NCBI GenBank assembly: GCA_030156255.1
Contig: JASGMV010000035.1
Location: forward strand, 1-42,983
From: Desulfovibrionales bacterium
GTDB lineage: Bacteria > Desulfobacterota > Desulfovibrionia > Desulfovibrionales > Desulfovibrionaceae
Direction of reading: 5' to 3'
DNA: 42,983 nt
In this document: one piece after another, positions 1 through 8,128 of the stretch
Position numbering within the stretch: position 1 is the first letter of the stretch
Layout of the letters: each line of letters starts with the position of its first letter
Notes under the pieces: model-generated
Seen by the model: the letters and a program-made list of their open reading frames with translations, nothing else
Databases searched by the model: none
What the model was told of the DNA's origin: nothing
Translations under genes and position numbers: made by a program

Positions 1-27
1 CGCGAGGAATTCCTCGCGGGGTTTTTT
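1..27 (+). terminator. Rho-independent terminator, left edge cut by the window
   Basis: A 7-bp perfect stem (CGCGAGG/CCTCGCG) with an AATT loop is followed by GGG and six T residues. The GGG would probably pair with Cs lying just left of the window. It would end a plus-strand gene outside the window. Confidence 0.7.
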
Positions 28-60
28 GGTTGGAGTGCGCGGGCATGGTCCGCGCAGGCG

Positions 61-114
61 AAAAAAACGGCGTTCCGTGGGAGGAGGGCGAACGCTGTCT
101 GCACGGAACGCCGT
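61..114 (-). terminator. Stem-loop with T-run on the minus strand
   Basis: Two perfect 13-bp arms (67-79 and 102-114, ACGGCGTTCCGTG and its complement) enclose a 22-nt loop. The seven A residues at 61-67 give a T-run only when read on the minus strand, so the structure looks like a terminator for leftward transcription. No convincing minus-strand gene lies immediately to its right. Confidence 0.55.
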
Positions 115-409
115 CGCAGCGAGAACAGAACACTTCAATCAATAATATATAGAAATATTTTAAATTTTTTAGACAACTCTGCAAACTTACGGCCCATGCC
201 GGGATGAGGCGTTCGTTTCCGAGCTTGGAGTCATGCTTGCGGCGAATGTGCGTCCAATCAGCGCCGGCTCCAGGCGCGCTCTTGGGTTGGCGGCGAGCGG
301 CGCTTGTTTCCCCGCCCGTTTCGACGTAGTTTCTCGAAAAGGCGCAAAGGCGTCGTGGACGCGCGCCGCAGGTGGCGGCGCCGCAAAGCGTTTTGCGTGA
401 GGAGGAGGT
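115..409. other. Upstream region of the GH13 gene, no gene seen
   Basis: Together with the hairpins at 1-114 this makes 409 bases without a convincing gene. Positions 136-176 are strongly AT-rich in an otherwise GC-rich window, as expected for a promoter or regulator-binding region of the gene at 410. I cannot assign firm -35 and -10 boxes. Positions 180-400 are GC-rich, with no open frame that resembles a protein. Confidence 0.5.
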
Positions 410-2590
410 ATGGGCTTGGCGAGTGCTCGTTGGATGCTGTGTGCATGGTTGTTGCTGTTCTCCCTGCCTGCGTGCGCGCCTGCGCCGGGAGTGCGGGACC
501 AACAGAAATCACCGGCGTCTGCGTCGTCGGCCGGGACGGATGACACATACGTCGGTTGGCTCGAAAACCGTTCGATGCTCCATGCGGCCGCGAAGCTTTC
601 GCAAACGGTTTCCGCTCGCGGAGACCAATGGCGCCTGCCCTACGCCCTGCCGCAGCCGGAAAAACTGGTCGCCGAAGCTCCGGTCTGGTTCAACGCCTAC
701 CCCTCGGCCCTCATCACGAAAGAAGGGCGGTCCGTTCTCCAGGCCATGGGAAGCGACGCCTTGTGGTCGATCTTCGAGGACATGGGGATCCGGGCCTTGC
801 ACACCGGGCCGGTGAAGCTGGCCGGAGGCTGGCGGGGCCGTGCGCATACGCCCACCGTGGACGGCTGGTTCGACCGCATTTCCTTGGACGTGGATCCGGC
901 TTTCGGAACGAATGCGCAGTACAAGGCCATGGCGCAAGCCGCGGCCAGGCGCCACGGCGTCATCGCCGGCGACCTGGTCCTCGGCCACACCGGCAAGGGC
1001 GCCGACTTCCTGCTCGCCCTGCGCAAGGTCGGCGACTACGCCGGCGTCTACGACCTGGTGGAGATCGCGCCCAGAGATTGGTCCATGCTGCCGGATGTCG
1101 CAAACGAGTGGGAAAGCGCGAATCTGACGCCCGAACGGGTGGAGGGCTTGGTGAAGAAAGGCTATCTGCCCGGACAGTTGGAGCGCGTCCAGTTTGCAGC
1201 GCCGGGGGGCTCCCGCAAGCCCTCGGGCTACGACGCCACGGGCGTCGTCACGGGCGTGGACGGCGTCAAGCGTCGCTTCGTCTACCTCCACTGCTTCAAG
1301 CCGGGCCAGCCCGCCATGAACTGGTGCGACCCGTCCATGGGCGCCCAGCGCATCGTGGCCGGCGATATCGTCCAGACCGTTCGCAATTTGGGGGCTAAAA
1401 TCGTTCGGCTCGACGCCAATTCTTTTCTTGGAGTCGAGCCCGAGCCCGGCTCCGCCAACGCGTGGTCCGAGGGCCATCCGTTGTCCGCGGCCTCCACGGA
1501 CCTTGTCGCCTGGCTGGTGCGCAAGGTCGGGGGGCGTTCGCTCCAGTATTTGAACATGAGTCTGGAGGACATGAAGCAATTCGGCGAATACGGACCGGAC
1601 CTGTCCTACGACTTCATCACCCGGCCGGCCGTGGAGCACGCCGCCCTCACCGGCGACGCCGGCTTTTTGCGGTTTATGCTGAGGCTCATGCAGCAATACG
1701 AAATCGATCCGGTTTCGCTGGTCCACGATATGCAGAACCATGACGAAATCACGTACGAGTTGGCGCACCTGGCGAGTCATGGCGAGGAGTACTTCGACTA
1801 CGAAGGCCGGGAGATTCGGGGGGCTTCGCTACGCGAGGCCATTCAGACCGAGATGAGAAGCCTGGCCCTGGGGCCGGGCGCGCCGTACAACGAGGCCTCC
1901 GGCAACGGCCTGTGCGCCACCTTTGCCGGGGTGATCGCCGCACGCCTCGGCTTGAACGACCCGTATCATTTGACCGGCGGGCAGGCGGCGCAAATCCGGC
2001 AAATCCATTTGCTGCTCGCGGCTTTCAACGCCATGCAGCCCGGCGTGTTCGGGATCTCCGGCTGGGATATGGTCGGCGCCCTGCCTCTGCATCCCGAGGA
2101 CGTTCCCGAACTGGTCAAGGACGGCGACTATCGGTGGCTGAACCGCGGTGCCTACGACCTGCTGGGCGAGGCGCCCCGGGCGGCGAAGTCCTCCCTCGGC
2201 CTGCCGCGTGCGGCGTGCGTCTACGGGGACCTCCCGAGCCAGCTCAAGGATCCGGACTCGTTCGCCTCCCGGCTGAAGGCCATGATCCACGCCCGCAGCC
2301 AATACGGCCTGCCCCTGGCCGAACTGCTGGGGTATCCGGAGGTGCGAAATCCCGGCGTCGTGCTCATGGCCCATTTGCTGCCGGACCACACGAGCCTTGA
2401 AATCACGGCGATCAACTTCGGAGACGACCCGGCTGACGAAGTCGTGGACTTGGGGCTGCTGCCCAACACGCAAAGCTCGTACGATGGATGCGTGGACATC
2501 CTGACCGGTGCGAACGAGCCTCTGCCGGAGGAAGGACGTTTGTCCGTCAGGCTCCGGCCTTTGGAGGTCAAGGCGCTGGTGCTGCGGTAG
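410..2590 (+). CDS. Exported GH13 trehalose-synthase-like lipoprotein
   Basis: A 726-residue glycoside hydrolase family 13 protein. The N-terminus is a lipoprotein signal: hydrophobic residues 9-20, then LPAC with the acylated Cys at 22. GH13 motifs occur in order: region I as GDLVLGHTGKG, region II as IVRLDANSF with the nucleophile Asp, a probable region III acid Glu in SLEDMKQFG, and region IV as MQNHDEIT, which closely resembles the NHDELT of trehalose synthases. A C-terminal beta domain follows. The family converts maltose and trehalose by intramolecular transglycosylation or acts on alpha-glucans. TreS enzymes are usually cytoplasmic, so an exported lipid-anchored version is unusual, and the substrate is unknown. 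The start has a purine-rich AGGAGG site just upstream; ATG 434 is an alternative. The gene stands alone between terminators. Confidence 0.8.
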   Translation: MGLASARWMLCAWLLLFSLPACAPAPGVRDQQKSPASASSAGTDDTYVGWLENRSMLHAAAKLSQTVSARGDQWRLPYALPQPEKLVAEAPVWFNAYPSALITKEGRSVLQAMGSDALWSIFEDMGIRALHTGPVKLAGGWRGRAHTPTVDGWFDRISLDVDPAFGTNAQYKAMAQAAARRHGVIAGDLVLGHTGKGADFLLALRKVGDYAGVYDLVEIAPRDWSMLPDVANEWESANLTPERVEGLVKKGYLPGQLERVQFAAPGGSRKPSGYDATGVVTGVDGVKRRFVYLHCFKPGQPAMNWCDPSMGAQRIVAGDIVQTVRNLGAKIVRLDANSFLGVEPEPGSANAWSEGHPLSAASTDLVAWLVRKVGGRSLQYLNMSLEDMKQFGEYGPDLSYDFITRPAVEHAALTGDAGFLRFMLRLMQQYEIDPVSLVHDMQNHDEITYELAHLASHGEEYFDYEGREIRGASLREAIQTEMRSLALGPGAPYNEASGNGLCATFAGVIAARLGLNDPYHLTGGQAAQIRQIHLLLAAFNAMQPGVFGISGWDMVGALPLHPEDVPELVKDGDYRWLNRGAYDLLGEAPRAAKSSLGLPRAACVYGDLPSQLKDPDSFASRLKAMIHARSQYGLPLAELLGYPEVRNPGVVLMAHLLPDHTSLEITAINFGDDPADEVVDLGLLPNTQSSYDGCVDILTGANEPLPEEGRLSVRLRPLEVKALVLR

Positions 2591-2629
2591 ATATTGTTCG
2601 CTTCGCGCCCGTTCTTTTATGAAAGCATT

Positions 2630-2663
2630 GCGCGGCGAGAAGTTTCACAACTTCTCGCCGCGC
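2630..2663 (+). terminator. Strong hairpin after the GH13 gene
   Basis: A perfect 15-bp stem (2630-2644 with 2649-2663) and a TCAC loop lie 40 bases after the GH13 stop. Only a short GATTTT follows, so it is either a terminator with a poor T-run or an mRNA 3'-end stabiliser. Confidence 0.6.
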
Positions 2664-2703
2664 CGTCCGATTTTCAAAATTGAATTGCCTATAAAGATGT
2701 TTT

Positions 2704-2729
2704 GGGGAAAGGGGATGGGGGTCCGGGGG
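2704..2729 (+). other. G-quadruplex motif
   Basis: Four G-runs of 4, 4, 5 and 5 bases are separated by loops of 3, 2 and 3 bases. This meets the usual criterion for an intramolecular G-quadruplex on the plus strand. It lies between the convergent GH13 and recQ genes. Confidence 0.6.
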
Positions 2730-2775
2730 AAGGGAAACCCCCTTTTTCATAAAAGGGGGTTTCCCCTTCCCCCGG
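2723..2775 (-). terminator. Long hairpin at the recQ 3' end
   Basis: A 24-bp inverted repeat with one bulged G and a four-base TCAT loop (2747-2750) begins one base past the recQ stop. It is built of alternating G/A and C/T tracts. There is no canonical T-run after the stem on the minus strand, but its strength and place suggest transcription termination or 3'-end protection between convergent genes. Confidence 0.6.
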
Positions 2776-2776
2776 T

Positions 2777-5011
2777 TCATCGGCGCAGCCCGCTGCGCAC
2801 CATGCGCAGGATTTCGAAATCGTAGATGCGGCCCAGGGATTCGAAGACCGGAGACAGGGCGGTGATCCCTCTGGCCTCGAAGGCTTGCAGCGCGTCGCGC
2901 ACGCGGTGGAACGAATCGCTGTCGAGGCCGCAGGCGCGCTCGGCGTCGATCCTGCCTGCGGCCACGGCCTGGGTCAGGTGGGTGAGAACGGTAGCCGTCT
3001 TGAGTCCTCGCCGTCCGGCCACGGCGTCGGCGTCTCCCAGCTCTTCGAAAAGCTCCAGGCTCTCGCAGGCGGTCGGGCTCAGGCTTGCGGACTTCACGGC
3101 CGGCTTGCTGCGCCTGGCGGCGGCTTCCTCCGGGAAATCCTCCACGTATTCCGGCCGGCCGTGCTCGTATTCATGGTTGAGCAGCGTTTCGAGAAACGGT
3201 TTGGCGTATTGGGCGAGCTTGGCCTTGCCCACTCCGTGGACCAGGGAGAACTCCGCCTCGTTGCGGGGCCGGCTGCGGACCATCTCCAGCAGGGACCTGT
3301 CAGGGAAGATGGCGTAGGGCGGCGTTTCCTGCTCTTCGGCCATCCTTCTCCGTAGTTTGCGCAGCGCCTCCCACAGGATCATGGCCTCCTCGGCCTGCAG
3401 TATCCCCGCCTCGTCCACGCTGGCGCTCCGCTTTCCGGAGCGCGCCGCGGCCGTGGGCGGATCCTTGCGCAAAGTCACGCTGCGGTGCCCCTCCAGCACC
3501 TCCCAGCTCGCCTTGTTGAGCCGCAGGGAGCCGAATCCGTCCGGGTCCGCGGCGAGCATTCCCGCGGCCGCGAGCTGGCGGTAGACCGATCCCCAGCGCC
3601 GCCGGCCCATTTCCACGCCGCAGCCGAAAGTTTTGAGCTTGTCGTGCCCCAGTTGGATCACCCGGGGGGTGGCCGTCCCCAGCAGCACGTCGGTAAGGTG
3701 CCCGGCGCCGAAGCGCTGCCCTGTTCTGTAGACGCAGGACAGGGCTTTCTGGGCGGCGATGGTCCCGTCCCATACTTCCGGAGGATTGAGGCAGTTGTCG
3801 CAGGCGCCGCAGGGCGCATCGAAGGTTTCGCCGAAATAGCCGAGCAGGACTTGCCGGCGGCAGGCGGGGGTCTCGCAAAACCCCAGCAAGGATTCGAGTT
3901 TGCGGCGTTCGACTCGCTTGACGGCGTCCTCGGCGCCGCCGGACTCGATGAGCCTTCCCAGCCGGACCACGTCGGCCAGCCCGTAGGTCATGAAGGCGTC
4001 GGCGGGAAGGCCGTCGCGGCCGGCCCGTCCGGTCTCCTGGTGGTAGGCCTCCAGGCTTTTGGGCGGGTCCAGATGGGCCACGAATCGGACGTCGGGCTTG
4101 TCCACGCCCATGCCGAAGGCCACGGTCGCGCAAATGATGACGCCGTCTTCGCGCATGAACCGCTCCATGTTGTCCCGGCGGACGCCGGGCTCCAGTCCCG
4201 CGTGGTAGGGCAGGGCGGTGAGGCCTTGGCTCTGGAGCCAGCGGGCCGTCTCTTCGACGTCCTTGCGGGTGGTGCGGTATACGATGCCGGCGTCGCCGGG
4301 GTGCTCGGACTGGATGAATCGTAGAAGCTGACGCCGCGGCTGGTCCTTGGGCAGGATGCGGTAAAGAATGTTGGGCCGGTCGAATCCTGCGGCGAAAATT
4401 TTGGCGTCCCGCAACTGGAGTTGCTCGATGATGTCCTTGCGGGTGGGATCGTCGGCCGTGGCCGTGAGCGCCATGCGGGGCAGGCCGGGAAAGCGTTCGG
4501 CCAGCACGTCGAGCCGGGTGTACTCGGGCCGGAAGTCGTGTCCCCACTGGGACACGCAATGGGCCTCGTCGATGGCGAACAGGCTCAGTTTCGTCCGGGA
4601 CAGCAGGTCCAGGAAACCTTCCGCCAGCAATCGTTCGGGCGCGACGTAGAGCAGGTCCAGCTCTCCGGCCAGCAGACGCCGGACCACGCTTGAGGACGCC
4701 TCAGCCGACAGGCTCGAATTGAGGCTTGCGGCCCGGACGCCGGCCTGGGTCAGGCCGGCCACCTGGTCCTGCATCAAGGCGATGAGCGGGGACACCACCA
4801 CGGCGAGGCCGGGCAGCATGACCGCGGGCAACTGGTAGGTGAGGCTTTTGCCCCCGCCCGTGGGCATGAGGACCACGGCGTCCCCGCCGGCGAGAACGTG
4901 CTCGATCACGCCGCGCTGCATACCGATGAAGCCGGAGAATCCGAAAATGGAGCGCAGGGCGTCGGTGAGGGCGTCGGTTGTCGGGGTGTCGGCGTTGTGC
5001 GGCGCGGCCAT
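2777..5011 (-). CDS. recQ: ATP-dependent DNA helicase RecQ
   Basis: A 744-residue superfamily 2 3'-5' DNA helicase for recombination and repair. Walker A is MPTGGGKS (K55) and the Walker B box is DEAH at about 148-151, followed by the RecQ aromatic-rich loop [13 protein letters not shown]. The helicase C domain contains GRAGRDG. The RecQ-Ct zinc site is seen as [10 protein letters not shown] followed by CGACDNC near residues 375-400. An HRDC domain ([18 protein letters not shown]...) follows. The last ~95 residues look like the C-terminal helix-turn-helix extension found in some RecQ proteins, which explains the length above the E. coli enzyme's ~610. The start ATG is 5011. The gene is divergent from the MarR-GNAT gene, with a 100-bp shared upstream region. 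Confidence 0.95.
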   Translation of the reverse strand: MAAPHNADTPTTDALTDALRSIFGFSGFIGMQRGVIEHVLAGGDAVVLMPTGGGKSLTYQLPAVMLPGLAVVVSPLIALMQDQVAGLTQAGVRAASLNSSLSAEASSSVVRRLLAGELDLLYVAPERLLAEGFLDLLSRTKLSLFAIDEAHCVSQWGHDFRPEYTRLDVLAERFPGLPRMALTATADDPTRKDIIEQLQLRDAKIFAAGFDRPNILYRILPKDQPRRQLLRFIQSEHPGDAGIVYRTTRKDVEETARWLQSQGLTALPYHAGLEPGVRRDNMERFMREDGVIICATVAFGMGVDKPDVRFVAHLDPPKSLEAYHQETGRAGRDGLPADAFMTYGLADVVRLGRLIESGGAEDAVKRVERRKLESLLGFCETPACRRQVLLGYFGETFDAPCGACDNCLNPPEVWDGTIAAQKALSCVYRTGQRFGAGHLTDVLLGTATPRVIQLGHDKLKTFGCGVEMGRRRWGSVYRQLAAAGMLAADPDGFGSLRLNKASWEVLEGHRSVTLRKDPPTAAARSGKRSASVDEAGILQAEEAMILWEALRKLRRRMAEEQETPPYAIFPDRSLLEMVRSRPRNEAEFSLVHGVGKAKLAQYAKPFLETLLNHEYEHGRPEYVEDFPEEAAARRSKPAVKSASLSPTACESLELFEELGDADAVAGRRGLKTATVLTHLTQAVAAGRIDAERACGLDSDSFHRVRDALQAFEARGITALSPVFESLGRIYDFEILRMVRSGLRR

Positions 5012-5053
5012 GGGGCCTTGTACCCGGCTGGCGGCGGAAAGAAAAGCGCGGCG

Positions 5054-5080
5054 TTTTATGTTATCGTTGTCAACATAAAA
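5054..5080. promoter_or_regulatory. Palindromic operator upstream of the MarR-GNAT gene
   Basis: Perfect 9-base arms TTTTATGTT (5054-5062) and AACATAAAA (5072-5080) flank a 9-base spacer. The palindrome sits in the recQ/marR divergent region, about 30 bases before the MarR-type start codon. A TATATA at 5085-5090 is a possible -10 element. MarR regulators usually bind such palindromes and repress themselves, so autoregulation is likely but inferred. Confidence 0.6.
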
Positions 5081-5111
5081 AGGCTATATACGCGGCGGAC
5101 AGGAGGGGACA

Positions 5112-6095
5112 ATGTCTCAAGCCGTGCAGGCGTTTCGCGGATTCAGCCGTTTCTACACAAGGCTCTTGGGGCTCCTGGAGCGCCGGCTATTGGGTGGGCC
5201 GCTCACCTTGGCCGAGGCTCGGATGATGTTTGAGGTTCGGGCGACGCCCGAAATTTCGGCCTCCGCCCTGGCCAGACGCATGGGCGCGGACAGGGGGCGG
5301 ATAAGCCGGATGCTGGCCCGGTTGCGCAAATTGGAGCTGGTGGAACGCCAAGGTTCGCCCGGCGGGCGCCGGGCCTTGCCGTTGCGGCTGACGGAGCGCG
5401 GCCGCGAGGTCTTGGAGGAGCTGGAAGCCCGGTCCAACCGTCAGGCCGGCGGCCTGTTGGCGTCTTTGGACGCGAAGCGCCAGGCGAGGCTGACGGTCGC
5501 CCTGTTGGAGGCTCAAGCCCTGTTGCAGGAGGCGGAGGGGCGGGGCGCGCCCGGCGGATCGCCCGGCGAATCGCCCAGCGTCCGGCTGCGGGAGGCGGGA
5601 CTTGGCGATTTGGGGCGAGTGGTTTCCCTCCATGCGGAGATTTACTCTCTGGAGTACGGTTTTACGCAGGAATTCGAGGGATACGTCCTGTCCGGGCTGG
5701 CGGAGTACATGGAGCGGCCCCGGGACGGAAGCCGGGTGTGGATCGCGGAGCAAGGCGGCGCCTGGGCCGGTTGCGTGGGCGCGGTGGAGCAGCCCGGCAG
5801 CGAGGCGCAACTGCGTTGGCTCCTGGTTGCGCCCGCGCTCCGGGGATCGGGGGCGGGCAGGCTGCTCGTGGAACAGGCGGTTTCTTTTTGCCGGGGGAGA
5901 AACTACCGTCAAATTTTTCTATGGACGCTGCAGGACCTTTCCGCGGCCCGGTCGCTTTATCAATCCGTTGGTTTCGTCTTGGCCGAGTCCCGGCAAGGGG
6001 TGATGGGCGGGCGGTCCATGGTCGAAGAGCGCTGGGTTTTGGACCTCGCGCCGCCGGAGGCGGAGCGGCCGCAGGGTAGGCCGCAACTCGCGTGA
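5112..6095 (+). CDS. MarR-type regulator fused to a GNAT acetyltransferase
   Basis: A 327-residue two-domain protein. Residues ~1-140 are a winged helix of the MarR type: FYTRLLGLLERRLL dimer helix, ISASALARRMGADRGRISRMLARL recognition region, then a wing with GSPGGRRALPLRLTERG. Residues ~155-315 are a GNAT domain, including the acetyl-CoA loop region VAPALRGSGAGRLLVEQA and the end strand SLYQSVGFVLAES. Such fusions are known as a bifunctional regulator/N-acetyltransferase class; the ligand and acetyl acceptor are unknown. AGGAGGGG lies at 5100-5108, correctly spaced from the ATG. A palindromic operator lies directly upstream. The tRNA-Ala gene follows 100 bases later with its own promoter. 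Confidence 0.88.
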   Translation: MSQAVQAFRGFSRFYTRLLGLLERRLLGGPLTLAEARMMFEVRATPEISASALARRMGADRGRISRMLARLRKLELVERQGSPGGRRALPLRLTERGREVLEELEARSNRQAGGLLASLDAKRQARLTVALLEAQALLQEAEGRGAPGGSPGESPSVRLREAGLGDLGRVVSLHAEIYSLEYGFTQEFEGYVLSGLAEYMERPRDGSRVWIAEQGGAWAGCVGAVEQPGSEAQLRWLLVAPALRGSGAGRLLVEQAVSFCRGRNYRQIFLWTLQDLSAARSLYQSVGFVLAESRQGVMGGRSMVEERWVLDLAPPEAERPQGRPQLA

Positions 6096-6155
6096 ACCGG
6101 GCGCTGCGATTCCGGGAGAAAATGGTTTCCACCGCGCCTTCGGACCGATCTTTAC

Positions 6156-6184
6156 TTGACCTGCGGAGAGGGCGGCGGTATAGT
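6156..6184 (+). promoter_or_regulatory. Sigma-70 type promoter of tRNA-Ala
   Basis: TTGACC (6156-6161) and TATAGT (6179-6184) are separated by exactly 17 bases. Transcription would start near 6191, a few bases before the mature tRNA 5' end at 6195. Confidence 0.8.
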
Positions 6185-6194
6185 CCTTGTTTCC

Positions 6195-6270
6195 GGGGAC
6201 GTAGCTCAGTTGGGAGAGCGATGCGTTCGCAACGCATAGGTCGTGGGTTCAAGCCCCATCGTCTCCACCA
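6195..6270 (+). tRNA. tRNA-Ala (anticodon CGC)
   Basis: A complete 76-nt cloverleaf. The acceptor stem GGGGACG/CGTCTCC contains the G3-U70 wobble pair that identifies alanine tRNAs. The D arm is GCTC...GAGC, the anticodon stem is ATGCG/CGCAT with loop TTCGCAA (anticodon CGC, codon GCG), and the T arm is GTGGG TTCAAGC CCCAT. The 3' CCA is encoded. It is an isolated gene with its own promoter and a downstream terminator at 6323-6360. Confidence 0.96.
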
Positions 6271-6322
6271 GATCATAATTCGAGGACGTCCAATGTAGTC
6301 CATAACTCCTCGAAATTTTCAG

Positions 6323-6360
6323 AACAAGCCCGGGCAGATTGCCTGGGCTTGTTTGTTTTT
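6323..6360 (+). terminator. Rho-independent terminator downstream of tRNA-Ala
   Basis: AACAAGCCC (6323-6331) pairs with GGGCTTGTT (6345-6353) around a loop that can pair further. It is followed by a T-rich tail to 6360. Confidence 0.85.
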
Positions 6361-6433
6361 GTCTTTTGACTCCGCCTCCTGACAGTAAAGAGGTGTAGTC
6401 GGAGATTGTTCTCCACAAATCCAGAGAACGACG

Positions 6434-6667
6434 TTGACCGTGCGAACACCGGACGGCAAGCAGAAACTCCACGTCATTTCTTCCCACATTTTGGACGAAA
6501 CCAACGGGGACAATGAGGACACTGGGGACAACTCGGCCACTCAACCGGCCTTGTCCCCTCCGCCTCCAACTGAAGAAACAAGTTGGGGACAAGAAAAAAA
6601 CAGTGACTACAACGCAATCCCCACTGCCCCCGGCGTCCCCACAAGGGGCTATGGAGTCGCCAGCTAA
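6434..6667 (+). CDS. Doubtful small ORF, no recognised family
   Basis: A 77-codon frame with a TTG start (6434). It opens TVRTPDGKQKLHVISSH, then becomes an acidic and Pro/Thr-rich low-complexity tail that overlaps the GGGGACAA repeats. I see no good ribosome-binding site, and the frame has no ATG or GTG start upstream before a stop at 6386. The first 25 residues look protein-like, so it could be the tail of a decayed mobile-element gene. It may also be non-coding. Confidence 0.15.
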   Translation: MTVRTPDGKQKLHVISSHILDETNGDNEDTGDNSATQPALSPPPPTEETSWGQEKNSDYNAIPTAPGVPTRGYGVAS

Positions 6668-6715
6668 TTATGACAATAAATTTACATACAGGGCTATGAT
6701 CGGGCGCCAGAGGCG

Positions 6716-8128
6716 TCAGGCGTTGGTTGCGGCCGTGGAGGGCATGGCCTTCCGGTTGGTTTGCGGGGGGAGGTCGCGGCATTGGTCCATGAAGAGGAAG
6801 AACGCTTCGACGCAGTCCGGGCAGAGGTGGCCGCCCTTGCCTTCTTCGATGATCTCGAACACTTGTCCCATGGGCATGGGGGCGCGGTAGGGGCGCTGGC
6901 TGGTCAACGCGTGGTAGACGTCCCCCACGGCGATCATGCGGGCCCACAGATGGATATTGGAGCCTTTGAGCCCGTGGGGGTAGCCTTTGCCGTCCATGCG
7001 CTCGTGATGGTGCAGCACGGCCGGAATGATGGGCGCCATGCTGGGAATGGGGCTCAGGATGTCGGCGCCCTGCACGGGATGGCCCTTGATGATGTCGTAT
7101 TCCTCATCCGTGAGCCGGCCGGGTTTGAGCAGGATTTCGTCGCGGATGCCGATTTTTCCGATGTCGTGCAGTCTTGCCGCGATCTCCAGGCGCTCCAGGT
7201 CCTGGGGGGAAAAGCCCATGACCCGGCCCATGCCCGTGGCGATGCGGGCCACCTCCTCCGAGTGCCCCCGCGTGTAGTGGTCTCTGGCCTCCAGGGCCTG
7301 GACAAGGCTCGCGATGGTGTCCAGCAGCATGTTGCGTTCGGTGTCCAGCCGTTGGCGCTCTTTCAACAGAAGCTGGAAGTGGTCGGAGAGCAGTTTTTCC
7401 GCCGTGATGACCAGTTGCTCGATATGGAACGGCTTGACCATGAAGGCCGAGGCGCCGTGGGCCAGCATTTCACGCATGACCCGGCGGTCGCTTTCCGTGG
7501 ACATGACCACGAAAGGGACTTCCTGAAGATCTTCTCTGGCCCGTACGGCTCGGCAAAAGGCCTCGCCGTCCATGATCGGCATGTTGATGTCGCTGAGAAT
7601 GAGGTCCGGGAGATGCTCCTCCAGGAGGTGCATGGCCTTCTGGCCGTTGTCTGCGCAGACGACGTTGAATCCGGCCTGGGACAGACCTTTGCGCACGGAC
7701 TTGCGCACCAGCTTGGAGTCGTCCACCACCAGGATCAGGCGGTTGCGGGAAAAGGCCGAGCGGGTCAACACATCCTTGATGCGGGCAATCAGCTCTTCGC
7801 CGGCCTTGGCCTTGGTCACGTAGGCCGAAGCCCCCACGCGGAAGCCCTCCTCGACATGCTCCTCGCGGTCGTTGGTGGAGAGAATGATGACCGGAACGGA
7901 GCGGGTGTCGGGATCGCTTTTGAGTTTTTTGCAAAGGTCGAAGCCGTTCATCTTCGGCATGTCGACATCCGAGATGATCAGATCGAAGTTCTTGTCCTTG
8001 GCTTTTTCCAAGCCTTCTTTGCCGTCCACGGCTTCGGTGACGCGCGCGTCGATCTCATCAAGCTGTTTGGTGAGCATCTTGCGGATGGTGCGGCTGTCTT
8101 CCACAATGAGGATGCGAGGTTGGGGCAT
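6716..8128 (-). CDS. Double-receiver HD-GYP response regulator (c-di-GMP phosphodiesterase)
   Basis: 470 residues with three modules. Receiver 1 (about 5-120) has phospho-acceptor D54 in LIISDVDMP and a lysine in YVTKA. Receiver 2 (about 130-250) has D180 in LILSDINMP and K232 in MVKPF. The HD-GYP domain (about 275-445) has H289, HDIGK at 321-325, HHHERMDGKGYP at 373-384 and VGDVYHALTSQRPYR. HD-GYP enzymes hydrolyse cyclic di-GMP and use a bi- or trinuclear metal site; the ligand residues are mostly present, so it is probably active. In the last motif His replaces the usual second Asp. The ATG at 8128 is preferred because the protein then starts right at the receiver fold; a TTG at 8164 with a nearby AGGTGG is an alternative. 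No cognate kinase is adjacent. Confidence 0.9.
   Translation of the reverse strand: MPQPRILIVEDSRTIRKMLTKQLDEIDARVTEAVDGKEGLEKAKDKNFDLIISDVDMPKMNGFDLCKKLKSDPDTRSVPVIILSTNDREEHVEEGFRVGASAYVTKAKAGEELIARIKDVLTRSAFSRNRLILVVDDSKLVRKSVRKGLSQAGFNVVCADNGQKAMHLLEEHLPDLILSDINMPIMDGEAFCRAVRAREDLQEVPFVVMSTESDRRVMREMLAHGASAFMVKPFHIEQLVITAEKLLSDHFQLLLKERQRLDTERNMLLDTIASLVQALEARDHYTRGHSEEVARIATGMGRVMGFSPQDLERLEIAARLHDIGKIGIRDEILLKPGRLTDEEYDIIKGHPVQGADILSPIPSMAPIIPAVLHHHERMDGKGYPHGLKGSNIHLWARMIAVGDVYHALTSQRPYRAPMPMGQVFEIIEEGKGGHLCPDCVEAFFLFMDQCRDLPPQTNRKAMPSTAATNA

Larger units (their letters stand above)
6271..6715. other. 445-base stretch after tRNA-Ala without a recognisable gene
   Basis: It contains an imperfect inverted repeat (AATTCGAGGA at 6278-6287 with TCCTCGAAATT from 6307), the terminator at 6323-6360, and a tract near 6500-6600 with several direct and inverted GGGGACAA/TTGTCCCC copies. 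One open frame (6434-6667) is listed separately as doubtful. The composition is less GC-rich than the neighbours. A tRNA 3' flank with unexplained sequence can be an old integration scar, but I see no integrase and no repeat of the tRNA end. Confidence 0.45.

Noticed and set aside
509-1780. Long minus-strand frame (423 codons) inside the GH13 gene
   Set aside because: Antisense to a clear GH13 enzyme; the long frame arises from the high-GC codon pattern and shows no protein-family motif.
6195-6715. Prophage or genomic-island attachment at tRNA-Ala
   Set aside because: No integrase gene and no second copy of the tRNA 3' end can be seen in the window; kept only as a weak possibility.
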